From: an uncultured Bacteroidales bacterium
GTDB lineage: Bacteria > Bacteroidota > Bacteroidia > Bacteroidales > Paludibacteraceae
Assembly (NCBI GenBank): GCA_902798965.1
Contig: CADBYS010000016.1
Location: 1-60,958 of the forward strand
Direction of reading: 5' to 3'
Length of the DNA: 60,958 nt
Shown: piece by piece, positions 13,032 through 21,753 of the stretch
Layout: every line of letters begins with the position of its first letter
Position numbering within the stretch: the first letter of the stretch is position 1
The notes under the pieces: generated by a model
The model's input: the letters and a program-made list of their open reading frames with translations, nothing else
Database searches by the model: none
Told to the model about the DNA's origin: nothing
Program-made: the position numbers and the translations under genes

Positions 13032-14072
13032 ATGCTGTTATACGGCGAGCAAATAGACAAGGCGGCGTGGCGTGCACTGGTTAGCGGCAGCGCGACCGGC
13101 ACATGGTTCCAGACACCTGAAGCCTACGCCTTTCTGCAAACACAAACGGGTGTGTTGCAGGTGTTTGCCGTGGCGTTGCAGCGCGAGGGCGATGCCGGCT
13201 TGGCGGGCGTATGCGTGGGGTATGTGACGCGTGAGGGCAGCCGGCTGAAACAGTACTTTATGCGCCGAGCGATCATCATTGGCGGTGCTTGCCTGGCGGA
13301 TGACTGCAGGGATGAGGAGGCAGAACGGTTGATGGGCGAAGGGCTGCAGCAAGCCCTGCCGAGCGAGCGACTGCTGCAGCCGATATACATCGAGACGCGC
13401 AACTTCAACGATTACAGCCGTTGGCGCGAGGCTTTTGCCCGGGCAGGTTTTGCCTACGAGCCGCACCTGAATATACGTGTGGATTGCCGCGACAAGGAAC
13501 AGATGTGGAGTAGGCTGAGCGATACGCGCAAGAAACAGATACGGCGTGCCGAGCGCAACGGCGTGCAGGTGCGCCCTGCAGCCAATGAGCAAGAAGTGCG
13601 AGCGTGGTACCGGATACTGCGACAGATGTACCGCGAGCGGGTGAAGTTGCCCTTGTGGCCGGAGAGCTTGTTTGTGGATGCTTACCTGAGCGGCGCGGCA
13701 CAGTACACGCTGGTGTGCTACGATGAGCAGGTGATAGGCGGATTGATGAGCGTGAGGGATGAGAAATGTGTATATGAGTGGTACGAATGCGGGCTGGACA
13801 GCCACTATGAGCAGCAATATCCGTCGGTGATGGCAACGTATGCGGGGATGGATCAATCCAACAAACTCGGCTTGCAACGATGCGACTTTATGGGCGCCGG
13901 AGTGCCCGGAGTGCCCTACGGTGTGCGGGATTTCAAGGAGCGATTCGGGGGCGAGACAGTGGAGCACGGACGATTCCTGAATGTGCGCGAACCGAAATTA
14001 TTTGCCTTCGGAAAGGCCTGTATAAGGCTGTTACAGAGAAAAATTGCACATTTTCCGAAAAAAAAGGCGTGA
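13032..14072 (+). CDS. FemAB-like / GNAT-fold transferase
   Basis: The 346-residue product has two GNAT-like halves, with LSDTRKKQIRRAERNGVQV (about residues 158-176) and the C-terminal VCYDEQVIGGLMSV and GLDSHYEQQYPSVMATYAGM, as in FemAB-related peptidoglycan aminoacyl transferases and cellulose-biosynthesis BcsL-type acetyltransferases. The substrate is unknown; a cell-envelope precursor is the usual one. It follows DUF2851 after 8 bp and shares its promoter. Confidence 0.7.
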   Translation: MLLYGEQIDKAAWRALVSGSATGTWFQTPEAYAFLQTQTGVLQVFAVALQREGDAGLAGVCVGYVTREGSRLKQYFMRRAIIIGGACLADDCRDEEAERLMGEGLQQALPSERLLQPIYIETRNFNDYSRWREAFARAGFAYEPHLNIRVDCRDKEQMWSRLSDTRKKQIRRAERNGVQVRPAANEQEVRAWYRILRQMYRERVKLPLWPESLFVDAYLSGAAQYTLVCYDEQVIGGLMSVRDEKCVYEWYECGLDSHYEQQYPSVMATYAGMDQSNKLGLQRCDFMGAGVPGVPYGVRDFKERFGGETVEHGRFLNVREPKLFAFGKACIRLLQRKIAHFPKKKA

Positions 14073-14099
14073 AAATTTGCATATGTCAATTTTTTTTCG

Positions 14100-14107
14100 T
14101 ATCTTTG
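14100..14107 (+). promoter_or_regulatory. Promoter -7 element of the antiporter gene
   Basis: TATCTTTG is preceded by an AT-rich tract. The leader that follows contains a heptad repeat at 14117-14144. Confidence 0.7.
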
Positions 14108-14116
14108 TGCGGAATT

Positions 14117-14144
14117 TGAAAGGTGAAAAGTGAAAGGTAAAAGA
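14117..14144. repeat. Heptad repeat (AAAGGTG/AAAAGTG type) in a leader
   Basis: Four units (GAAAGGT, GAAAAGT, GAAAGGT, AAAAGAA) lie in the untranslated leader of the antiporter gene, immediately after its likely transcription start. Confidence 0.75.
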
Positions 14145-14167
14145 ACAATAATCAATAAATAACAATC

Positions 14168-15475
14168 ATGATTGAACATTTAATTCCTGCGTGGATGTTA
14201 ATCCCGTTTGTAGTGATGCTGCTGTGCATCGCTATACTGCCGCTTGTACCTCATGTAGGTGAGTGGTGGGAAGAGAACATACACAAGTTGTATGTTTCTC
14301 TGATTCTTGGTGTGCCGGTAGGTATATGGCTTTGCTTGAATGGTATGAGTCACGAGCTGATACACCAGATGATCTACGACTATGTACCGTTCATCCTCCT
14401 GTTGATGGCTTTGTTCGTAACTACAGGCGGTATATGTATCCGTGGTGACCTGAAAGCAACGCCGTTGACGAACACCATCATCATGGCTATCGGCTGGGTG
14501 CTGGCATCGTTCATGGGAACGACAGGTGCAGCTATGCTGCTTATCCGCTTGCTGCTTGAAACAATCAAGCAACGTAAGTACAAAGTACACACCGTGCTGT
14601 TCTTCATTGCTATCGTGGCTAACTGCGGCGGTCTGCTCTCGCCGCTGGGTGATCCCCCATTGTTCCTGCTGTTCCAGAAAGGTACTCCGTTCATGTGGTG
14701 GATGCAGAACATGTTGCCCGAGTGGGCTGTGACCGGTGCGTTGCTGCTGGGCGTTTACTTCCTGGTGGATATGTATCTGTACCGCAAAGAGCCGACCGCT
14801 AACCTGATGGCTGATGTGCGCGAGGCACGGAAACTGACTGCAACGGGATTGATCAATATCGTTTGGCTGCTTTGCGTTGTATGCTCCACGATGTTCATCA
14901 ACTCGACGTATATCCCCGCCATGGGTGAGCACGATGCTCCGTGGTACCTGAAACTGCTGCGCGAGTGGGTATTCATCCTGATCATCGCGTTGAGCTGGCT
15001 GACAACCGCCAAGAAGACGCGTGAGGACAACAGCTATAGCTGGGTTCCTATTATGGAGGTAGCTTGCGTGTTCTTAGGCATCTTCGCCACGATGACTCCT
15101 GCGCTGATGTTCCTGCAGCAGAACCCGCTGCCGGTAGAACATCCTTGGCAGTTCGTATATTGCACGGGTGCGCTGAGTGCATTCCTGGATAATGCTCCTA
15201 CCGCCATGGTATTCCACGCTACGGCAACGACTATACCTGTAGGTGAGGGTATAACCGCTGTGGCCGGTATTGCTCCGGAGTTCATGAAAGCTATATCGAT
15301 GGGTGCAGTATTCTTTGGCGCGCTGACCTATATCGGCAATGGACCTAACTTCATGGTTAAGTCAATCGCTGAGCAGAGCGGAATAGATATGCCGTCGTTC
15401 TTCGGCTACATGATCAAGTTCTCGCTGATCGTCTGCTTGCCGATCTACGTAATCGTACAGTTGCTGTTTATCTAA
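14168..15475 (+). CDS. Sodium:proton antiporter (NhaD-like / ion transporter superfamily)
   Basis: The 435-residue protein has about eleven hydrophobic segments. It carries GTTGAAMLLIRLLLE (about residues 117-131) and NCGGLLSPLGDPPLFLLF (about 154-171), the reentrant-type signature of the NhaD/ArsB/citrate transporter superfamily, and a second repeat with DNAPTAMVFHA and GNGPNFMVKSIAE. It probably exchanges Na+ for H+ across the inner membrane, which would fit a cell that pumps Na+ with its methylmalonyl-CoA decarboxylase. It stands alone between its own promoter and the heptad repeat at its 3' end. Confidence 0.8.
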   Translation: MIEHLIPAWMLIPFVVMLLCIAILPLVPHVGEWWEENIHKLYVSLILGVPVGIWLCLNGMSHELIHQMIYDYVPFILLLMALFVTTGGICIRGDLKATPLTNTIIMAIGWVLASFMGTTGAAMLLIRLLLETIKQRKYKVHTVLFFIAIVANCGGLLSPLGDPPLFLLFQKGTPFMWWMQNMLPEWAVTGALLLGVYFLVDMYLYRKEPTANLMADVREARKLTATGLINIVWLLCVVCSTMFINSTYIPAMGEHDAPWYLKLLREWVFILIIALSWLTTAKKTREDNSYSWVPIMEVACVFLGIFATMTPALMFLQQNPLPVEHPWQFVYCTGALSAFLDNAPTAMVFHATATTIPVGEGITAVAGIAPEFMKAISMGAVFFGALTYIGNGPNFMVKSIAEQSGIDMPSFFGYMIKFSLIVCLPIYVIVQLLFI

Positions 15476-15539
15476 GTCGAAAGTCGAAAGACAAAAGACA
15501 AAAGACAAAAGTCGAAAGTCAAAAGACAAAAGACAAAAG
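15476..15539. repeat. Long heptad repeat (ACAAAAG/GTCGAAA) between convergent genes
   Basis: Nine units alternate GTCGAAA and ACAAAAG types over 64 bp and fill the whole gap between the antiporter stop and the stop of comF on the other strand. There is no conventional terminator hairpin here. Confidence 0.85.
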
Positions 15540-15542
15540 GCT

Positions 15543-16238
15543 TTAACGAGCCGTGGATAATGAGAAAACGCTTATCTGACATGTTCGGATAGGCGTTATC
15601 TCTTTTATGCAGTTGCGGACGGTAGCGCCGGTGGTGATGACGTCATCGACGAGCAGGATGTGTCGGTTGTGCCAAGGGGTAGGCACAGGAATATGAAAGG
15701 CGTGCTCCACATTCGTGATGCGTTCGGCATCGGTGAGTTGGGATTGCTTGGGTGTGTCGCGAACACGCAGGAGGGTGGTGGTGTCGATAGGCAGATGAAG
15801 AACCTCAGCCAAGCCGCGGCATACAAATTCGCTTTGGTTATAGCCTCGCTCGCGCAGACGGTTAGGATGGATAGGAACAGGCACGAGCAGGTCAATACCC
15901 TCGAAGAATCCGCTATCCAGCCACTCCGTAGCGGCTTGCCGACCGAGCAGCATATCCACCTCCGGTTGCTCGAAAAACTTGCCGGTATGGATGACTTGGG
16001 CGACATGATCGTCGTAATGCAGCCACGCTCCGCCACGCACGAATCGCGGCTTGTACCACTGCTTGCGCGGACGGTTGATGTCGTTGAAGAGCATCTCGAT
16101 CTTGTTCTCGCGAAGGATATGGTGCTCGGTGCGGGGTAAGCGGCGCAAGCAATCGTCGCACAAGGTGTGTAACGCATCTACCCCGCGCAGGCACACGGGG
16201 CACAACGCGGGGTAGAATAGATCAAGCAGGGGATGCAT
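15543..16238 (-). CDS. comF: ComF family phosphoribosyltransferase-like protein
   Basis: The 231-residue product has an N-terminal zinc-finger-like part (CPVCLRGVDALHTLCDDC, about residues 14-31), YNQSEFVCRGLAEVL, and the PRPP-binding HILLVDDVITTGATVRNC (about 193-210). This is the ComFC/GntX layout used in DNA uptake in competent bacteria and found widely with less clear roles. Its start overlaps a heptad repeat in the gap to dedA. Confidence 0.85.
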   Translation of the reverse strand: MHPLLDLFYPALCPVCLRGVDALHTLCDDCLRRLPRTEHHILRENKIEMLFNDINRPRKQWYKPRFVRGGAWLHYDDHVAQVIHTGKFFEQPEVDMLLGRQAATEWLDSGFFEGIDLLVPVPIHPNRLRERGYNQSEFVCRGLAEVLHLPIDTTTLLRVRDTPKQSQLTDAERITNVEHAFHIPVPTPWHNRHILLVDDVITTGATVRNCIKEITPIRTCQISVFSLSTAR

Positions 16239-16272
16239 AGCGGTCAGTTTTCAGCAATCAGCAGTCAGCTTT
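16239..16272. repeat. Heptad repeat (CAGCAAT/CAGCAGT type) between comF and dedA
   Basis: Five units (CAGTTTT, CAGCAAT, CAGCAGT, CAGCTTT and a flanking CGGT) lie in the 19-bp gap and extend into the last codons of dedA, where they encode its KADC end. Confidence 0.65.
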
Positions 16273-16920
16273 CTGCTTGCGAAGTTTCAGAATCTGCTTG
16301 ACGGCAACATAGGCGATGCCTATACCGAACAAGGCGATGAGCACGATGCTCAGTTCGTGGCTGTACTGATTGATCAGGTCGGCCTGGCCATGGGCTACAT
16401 AGCCGAGGATAGCCAAGACGGTGTTCCACAGGAAGGCACCGAGGAAGGTGAACAGCAGGAACTTGCCGAACGGCATTTTTGCCAAGCCTGCAGGGATACT
16501 GATAAGCTGGCGGATGGCCGGGATAAGCCGACCGATGAAGGTGGATATATTGCCGTGCTCGTTGAAGTAATCTTCTGCCTTGCGCACCTTGTTGCTGTCG
16601 AGTAGGCACAGATGTCCCAGTTTGCTGTCAGCAAACTTGTAGATGACCAAGCGCCCGAGCCACAGGGACAGCAGGTAGTTGATGATGGCGCCGAGCATAG
16701 CTCCCACGGTGCCTGAGAGGACGATGAGAAACACGTCCATCAGGTAGTTACCCGTAACGCACAACACGCTCTCGGGGTTGCCCGCCACGTAGGCAGCGGG
16801 CGGTATAACCACCTCGGAGGGGAAGGGGATGAACGACGACTCGATAGTCATCAGCGCCATGATCGACACATGACTCATGTGCGTAGTGTACCAGGCGGTT
16901 ATGGTATCAATCAAAGTCAT
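16258..16920 (-). CDS. DedA family membrane protein
   Basis: The 220-residue protein has about five membrane segments and the DedA/SNARE-assoc motifs ESSFIPFPSEVVIPPAAY (about residues 27-44), GALLGAI-type glycine segment (GAMLGAIINYLLSLWLGR) and GRLIPAIRQLISIPAGLAKM (about 131-150). DedA proteins flip or transport undecaprenyl phosphate or phospholipids in the inner membrane. The gene ends 19 bp before comF and lies 40 bp beyond ftsZ, so it may be cotranscribed with the division genes. Confidence 0.85.
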   Translation of the reverse strand: MTLIDTITAWYTTHMSHVSIMALMTIESSFIPFPSEVVIPPAAYVAGNPESVLCVTGNYLMDVFLIVLSGTVGAMLGAIINYLLSLWLGRLVIYKFADSKLGHLCLLDSNKVRKAEDYFNEHGNISTFIGRLIPAIRQLISIPAGLAKMPFGKFLLFTFLGAFLWNTVLAILGYVAHGQADLINQYSHELSIVLIALFGIGIAYVAVKQILKLRKQKADC

Positions 16921-16957
16921 AGATATTGACGATTTAACGATTTACGATTGACGATTG
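16921..16957. repeat. Heptad repeat (GATTTAC/GATTGAC type) between ftsZ and dedA
   Basis: About five units (ATTGACG, ATTTAAC, GATTTAC, GATTGAC, GATTGAG) fill the 39-bp gap between ftsZ and dedA. Confidence 0.75.
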
Positions 16958-16959
16958 AG

Positions 16960-18240
16960 TTAGCGGCGTTTCCAGTCGTTCTGGAACTCGAAGTCGGATA
17001 AGGCATCATCATCCAAGTCCAGAAAATCCATCTGCGGTTGCGACAGATCGCGTGTGTCTTTAGCCGGTTCCTGTTGCTTCGGGGCTTCGGCGGGTTGCGT
17101 CTCTTCTTCGTTGCCTTGTTCGTCGTTCGGTTGCTCCTGCTCGGCAGGTTGCTCGGCGGGTTTGTCAACCGGATAGAAGCGATCCATATATCCGTCAATC
17201 GTTTTCGGTTGTGCGGGTTGGGTCTCTTCTACGGGCTTGGGTTGTGGCTTCTCCATGGGGATAGCGTTGATGCCGGGTATATCGCTGACGCTGTATCCGG
17301 TGGCAATGATCGTGACACGCACATCATCGCCGAGCTCATCATCGTAGCTGGCTCCCCATTGTACCTCCACCTCGTCACCTACCTGCTCGACGAACTCGGT
17401 GATCTGCGAGAACTCGTTCATGCGGATGGCGTTGGTACGCGAGCAGTAGAACTGCAGCAGCACGCGCGAGGCACCGCGCACGTCGTTGGTGTTCACCAGC
17501 GGCGACTCGAGTGCGTTGCGGATAGCTTTGGTGATACGTTCCTCACCGCTGGCCTGGCCTACGTTCATGATGGCTACGCCACCTTTCTTCAAGGTGTTAT
17601 AGACATCCGCAAAGTCGGTGTTGATATATCCCGGGATGGTGATAATCTCGGCAATCGACTTGGCGGCATTGGCCACTACATCGTCGGACTTGTCGAAGGC
17701 GTTGGGCAGATCCAGATCGGGGAAGATCTTGCACAACTTCTCGTTGTTGATCACGAGCAGTGCATCGACGTGCTCGGCAAGTTCGGCAACGCCTACCAGT
17801 GCCTTGCGGATCTTCGGCTTACCCTCGAAAGCGAAGGGGATAGTAACGATACCCACCGTCAGGATCTCCATCTCCTGAGCCACCTCGGCAACGATGGGTG
17901 ATGCGCCTGTACCGGTACCGCCGCCCATACCGGCCGTGATGAACAGCATCTTCGTGCCGTCGTTGAGCGCTTCGCGTATGCGGTCGCGGTTCTCAACAGC
18001 CAGTTCGCGTGCGCGTTCAGGTTTGCCGCCTGCTCCGAGTCCGGGGCCAAGTTGCAGTTTGGAGGGAACGCTGGACTGCCCCAAGGCAATCTTATCGGTA
18101 TTGCACACAAGGAAGCTGACATCACGAATGCCTATCTTGTACATGTGGTTGACGGCGTTGCCGCCACCTCCGCCTACACCCATCACCTTGATGATGCTTT
18201 CGGATTCAAGATCCAATGGTAAAGGAATAATATCTGCCAT
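16960..18240 (-). CDS. ftsZ: Cell division GTPase FtsZ
   Basis: The 426-residue protein forms the Z-ring. The nucleotide loop VMGVGGGGGNAVNHM is at about residues 19-33 and the tubulin signature GGGTGTGASPIVAE at about 106-119; the T7 loop NTDFADV follows at about 207. The core ends near residue 320, then comes a Pro/Gln/Glu-rich linker and a C-terminal peptide (SDFEFQNDWKRR) for binding FtsA. It is last in the order murC-ftsQ-ftsA-ftsZ, 37 bp after ftsA, as in other Bacteroidales. Confidence 0.97.
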   Translation of the reverse strand: MADIIPLPLDLESESIIKVMGVGGGGGNAVNHMYKIGIRDVSFLVCNTDKIALGQSSVPSKLQLGPGLGAGGKPERARELAVENRDRIREALNDGTKMLFITAGMGGGTGTGASPIVAEVAQEMEILTVGIVTIPFAFEGKPKIRKALVGVAELAEHVDALLVINNEKLCKIFPDLDLPNAFDKSDDVVANAAKSIAEIITIPGYINTDFADVYNTLKKGGVAIMNVGQASGEERITKAIRNALESPLVNTNDVRGASRVLLQFYCSRTNAIRMNEFSQITEFVEQVGDEVEVQWGASYDDELGDDVRVTIIATGYSVSDIPGINAIPMEKPQPKPVEETQPAQPKTIDGYMDRFYPVDKPAEQPAEQEQPNDEQGNEEETQPAEAPKQQEPAKDTRDLSQPQMDFLDLDDDALSDFEFQNDWKRR

Positions 18241-18277
18241 ATGTATAGTTTTTTATAGTCAGTAGATTGATTGTTGT

Positions 18278-19537
18278 TTAGTTCTCTTCTCCCCCGAACA
18301 TGATCGTCAGGTTCTCCTTGATCTTACCCAGGAACGTAGGCTCTTTGGGTTTCTCGTTGGGATGCGCGTTCAGATAGTCCTGTCCCAGTAGCAGCGTGCC
18401 GACGAGCGTGCCGTAGAGCGGCTTGTAGAACTCGTCGTCGGTGTCGTTAGCCAGGTACTGTGCGTGCGTGGCGTACTTGACGGGGATGGACGTTTTCTTG
18501 CTTAGGAACGGAACGATCCCTTTGAGCATCGCTGCGCCGCCGGTGAGATAGATGATACTGATGTCTCCAATCTTTTCGATATCGGATAGCAGGGGCATCA
18601 TGATCTCGTTCATGCGGCAGGCGATGATGGAACAGATGTTCACGCGCGTGACGATAAGCGGTTCTTCGCCCTCGCGTGCGGAAGGGATACGTATGCCTTT
18701 GTTGAGATCCTGCTGCTTGATGCTGAGCGTTCCCCACTTGACTTTCAGCGTTTCGGCATTGTTTGCGGTAATGCCGAGCGATTCCAAGTCGTGCGATATG
18801 TTTTGCCCGCCCTGGGGTATAACTTTGGTGAGATGGAACTGGTTGTTCTTGTACACGGTGAGGGTGGTTGTTTGTGCGCCCATATCAATCACGGCGCAGC
18901 CTTTCTCGCGCTCCTCGTCGAGTGTGAGGGCTGTGATGCATGCATCGGGAACAAGCTCGTGATGGCGGATAGTCATAGCCGATCGCTGAAAAGCATCAAA
19001 AATCTTCGTGCTATACTCCTTGCGCATCACAAAAGCAGTAGCATACAAGGTTATATCTTTGCCAATAACGTTGACGGGTGAAGCGTCGTACACATCACCA
19101 TCCACCTCCCATCGTTCGGGAATAACCGAGAGCACTCCGGCTTTCTCGGCAGAATGTGCCTCAATCTTGGCAGAGCATTCGTCCTGCATCTCTTTGAGCA
19201 ACTTAGGGCGAATCTCGCTGCGGCGTTGCTGGCGATGCGCCTCTACGTGTACGGATTGCAAGGTATAGCCGCCCACGCACACAAAGGTGTTCTTCAACTC
19301 GCCCCGGCCTATGCGGTTGCACAGTTTCTTCCACGTCTCGTTGATCATATACCCCACGTCGCTGGTATTCACTATGATGCCTTTTTCGACACACGGATGA
19401 CGGTACGTGCTATATTCCGTACCGAGAATATGAAATATGTCATGACGTTCATCGTAGTCAGCAGCAATAGCGCGCACACCCGAACTGCCTACGTTGATGG
19501 CTACGATGGGTTGGGGTAAATCAGTCGTTCTCACCAT
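18278..19537 (-). CDS. ftsA: Cell division protein FtsA
   Basis: The 419-residue actin-like protein anchors FtsZ to the membrane. It has the phosphate-1 motif AINVGSSGVRAIAADYD (about residues 13-29), the SHS2 domain in the 1C position, VIDMGAQTTTLTVYK (about 217-231) and the adenosine motif YLTGGAAMLKGI (about 329-340). The C-terminal amphipathic helix (KIKENLTIMFGGEEN) is the likely membrane tether. It begins 2 bp after ftsQ ends. Confidence 0.95.
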   Translation of the reverse strand: MVRTTDLPQPIVAINVGSSGVRAIAADYDERHDIFHILGTEYSTYRHPCVEKGIIVNTSDVGYMINETWKKLCNRIGRGELKNTFVCVGGYTLQSVHVEAHRQQRRSEIRPKLLKEMQDECSAKIEAHSAEKAGVLSVIPERWEVDGDVYDASPVNVIGKDITLYATAFVMRKEYSTKIFDAFQRSAMTIRHHELVPDACITALTLDEEREKGCAVIDMGAQTTTLTVYKNNQFHLTKVIPQGGQNISHDLESLGITANNAETLKVKWGTLSIKQQDLNKGIRIPSAREGEEPLIVTRVNICSIIACRMNEIMMPLLSDIEKIGDISIIYLTGGAAMLKGIVPFLSKKTSIPVKYATHAQYLANDTDDEFYKPLYGTLVGTLLLGQDYLNAHPNEKPKEPTFLGKIKENLTIMFGGEEN

Positions 19538-19539
19538 AT

Positions 19540-20277
19540 CTATTTCCTTCCTATTATCTGATTTGAATATTGTAAATCTATCTGTTTGTAGGGAGGGTAC
19601 CCTGTATTCAACTGTTCAAAGCCCTCCTCGTATAGTTTTTGCAAGTCTGTCAAGCGTTCCCGGCTTCCATCGAGCGAGCCGAGGATAATGGTGTAATGGT
19701 TGGTATCATCCACCAATTCCACCATCTTAGGATTGACTACGCGGATGGTATGTACTTTGTCGCGCCAGAAGCGGTTGGCAGATAGCCAGACGACAAAGTC
19801 GTACATCTCTCCTGTGGCCTGCTGCTTGCCTATTCGTCCGCTAACCACGGGCACAGGTGTGCTGACCGAAGCGCGTACGGGCATCAGCTTGCGGTCGGAG
19901 TCGAGGTAGTAATGCTCATCGCCCTTGACGAGCATCACCGGTTGGCGTTGGCGCACCACGATACGCAACTCTCCGCGATGCAACTCGTAGCATTGTACGC
20001 GGCGCAGCATAGGGTGGGTGAGCAGGTTCTGCTCAATGGCCTGGCAACTGATCTTCGACAACGGCTCGCCTATCTGCCACAAGCCTGCCTGCTGCAGTTG
20101 TTGCTGCAACTCGAGCGGCGTGACATATTGGCGCTGCAAACTGTCCTTGATGATGATGCTTATCTTGCTGCATACGGGATCGGCGGCGCGACGCGAAACC
20201 GTCAAGCCAATGCCGATGACCGCAACAACCATCACTATCACCAGCAACCATCTTCCTATTATCCGTTTGTTTAACAC
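19540..20277 (-). CDS. ftsQ: Cell division protein FtsQ
   Basis: The 245-residue protein has a short cytoplasmic start, one membrane helix (WLLVIVMVVAVIGIGLTV, about residues 10-27) and a periplasmic POTRA-like part with YVTPLELQQQLQQAGLW. FtsQ links early and late division proteins. Sequence conservation in this family is low, and the identity rests strongly on its position between murC and ftsA. Confidence 0.9.
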   Translation of the reverse strand: MLNKRIIGRWLLVIVMVVAVIGIGLTVSRRAADPVCSKISIIIKDSLQRQYVTPLELQQQLQQAGLWQIGEPLSKISCQAIEQNLLTHPMLRRVQCYELHRGELRIVVRQRQPVMLVKGDEHYYLDSDRKLMPVRASVSTPVPVVSGRIGKQQATGEMYDFVVWLSANRFWRDKVHTIRVVNPKMVELVDDTNHYTIILGSLDGSRERLTDLQKLYEEGFEQLNTGYPPYKQIDLQYSNQIIGRK

Positions 20278-20345
20278 TATAACAACTTAACAGCTTAACA
20301 ATTTAACAGCTTAACGCTTTAACAATTTAACCGCTTAACCCTTTA
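20278..20345. repeat. 8-bp-period repeat (AACAATTT/AACAGCTT) between ftsQ and murC
   Basis: Eight units such as AACAGCTT, AACAATTT and AACGCTTT fill the gap and run into the last codons of murC. The period here is 8 bp rather than 7, but the design resembles the other repeats. Confidence 0.8.
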
Positions 20346-21735
20346 ACGCTTCCGCAATAGCGGGCACCAGGCGGTCGATATCTCCCGCACCAATGGTCAG
20401 CACGGCTACCGGCGCATTCAGCTCAGCCCGCTCGGCTATTTGTTGCAGCAGTTCATCTTTGCTGAGCAAGTGCTTGCGGGGGCACGTGATCTTGGCGAGC
20501 AGCATCTCGGAGTTTACACCCTCGATGGGCAATTCCCTGGCAGGGTAGATGGGGAGCAACACTACCTCATCCAACTCCGACAATACGGCCGCAAACCCGT
20601 CGGCGAAGTCCCGCGTGCGGGTATAGAGATGCGGCTGGAAGATACCCAGCAGATGCCGCTCGGGGTATAATTTGCGAACCGAAGCGATTGATGCCGCTAT
20701 CTCTTGCGGGTGATGGGCGTAGTCGTCGATATACGCTATACGCTCATTGTTAACATGTATGTTGAAGCGTCTGTGCACACCCGCAAACGATGCCAGGCCG
20801 CTACGTATTTCCTCTTCCGTCACGCCGCATAGCAGGGCTATTGCCGCAGCAGCGACGCTGTTCTCGATGTTCACCCAAACCGGCACTCCTAACCGCAGAC
20901 CTTTGATGATTCCTTCGGGGTGAACAAGATTGAAGGTAATCTGTCCGTTGGCAGCAATAATGTTTTCCGCGTGGAAATCGGCTAAATGATTATCCGCAGA
21001 GTAGGTCAGTATCCGTGCGTGAGTGGACAGATGTAACTTGTCCTGTAGTCCGTACTTGAGCAGCAAGGTGTTGCTGACCAGACTGCAATAATGCTCAAAA
21101 CTCTCACGGTACGCTTCCGGCGTGCCGTAGATATCCAGGTGGTCGGGATCGACACTGGTCACTACGGACATGTAGGGACGCAAGTGATGAAAACTCCGGT
21201 CGAACTCATCGGCCTCCACTACTACATATGGGCTTGCTGCATCCAGCAGCAGATTCGTCTTGTAGTTCTCGCTAATGCCGCCCAGGAACGCATTTACGCC
21301 ATCTGATTGCTGACTGCTGATAGCTGATAGCTTCCCATGTATAGCCATCAGATGCGCCAGCATGGTGCTGGTGGTAGTCTTGCCATGGGTGCCGGCAACG
21401 CACAACGGACGCTTGTGCGAGGTGATCTCGCCTAACGCCTGCGCGCGCTTGCATATGCGTGCGCCGCGCGCCAATAAATATTGATATAATGCTGTGTTCT
21501 GAGGCACAGCGGGTGTCCATACAACCGACAACCCTTCGGCTGCAAACGGCAACAACTCGGGCTTATCCTCGTAGAACACCTGTATCCCTTCGGTCTCCAG
21601 GGCATAGGTGAGTGCCGATGGCGTGCGGTCATAACCTGCCACGCGGTACCCCTCGTGACGGTAATAACGCGCCAAGGCACTCATACCTATGCCCCCGATT
21701 CCTAAGAAAAATATGTACTTATCCGTATTGTCCAT
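20335..21735 (-). CDS. murC: UDP-N-acetylmuramate--L-alanine ligase MurC
   Basis: The 466-residue enzyme adds L-alanine to UDP-MurNAc in peptidoglycan synthesis. It has the Rossmann motif FLGIGGIGMSALARYY (about residues 10-25), the ATP loop VAGTHGKTTTSTMLAHL (about 112-128), VEADEFDRSF (about 173-182) and YIDDYAHHPQEI. Between the ATP loop and NAFLGGISENY there is an extra SAISSQQSD-like segment encoded by a heptad repeat. It heads the division gene block. Confidence 0.95.
   Translation of the reverse strand: MDNTDKYIFFLGIGGIGMSALARYYRHEGYRVAGYDRTPSALTYALETEGIQVFYEDKPELLPFAAEGLSVVWTPAVPQNTALYQYLLARGARICKRAQALGEITSHKRPLCVAGTHGKTTTSTMLAHLMAIHGKLSAISSQQSDGVNAFLGGISENYKTNLLLDAASPYVVVEADEFDRSFHHLRPYMSVVTSVDPDHLDIYGTPEAYRESFEHYCSLVSNTLLLKYGLQDKLHLSTHARILTYSADNHLADFHAENIIAANGQITFNLVHPEGIIKGLRLGVPVWVNIENSVAAAAIALLCGVTEEEIRSGLASFAGVHRRFNIHVNNERIAYIDDYAHHPQEIAASIASVRKLYPERHLLGIFQPHLYTRTRDFADGFAAVLSELDEVVLLPIYPARELPIEGVNSEMLLAKITCPRKHLLSKDELLQQIAERAELNAPVAVLTIGAGDIDRLVPAIAEALKG
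21302..21332. repeat. Heptad repeat (GATTGCT/GATAGCT type) inside murC
   Basis: Four units (GATTGCT, GACTGCT, GATAGCT, GATAGCT) are read in frame and add about ten residues (KLSAISSQQSDG) to MurC, in a surface loop position next to the ATP-binding helix. Confidence 0.75.
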
Positions 21736-21753
21736 ACTTCATTTTGTACAACA

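Noticed and set aside
13038-13967. 309-residue frame antisense to the FemAB-like gene
   Set aside because: GC-rich codon pattern of the real gene leaves the opposite frame open; no domain is seen.
17038-17901. 287-residue frame antisense to ftsZ
   Set aside because: It is a shadow of ftsZ codon use; there is no promoter or start context, and FtsZ motifs are clear on the other strand.
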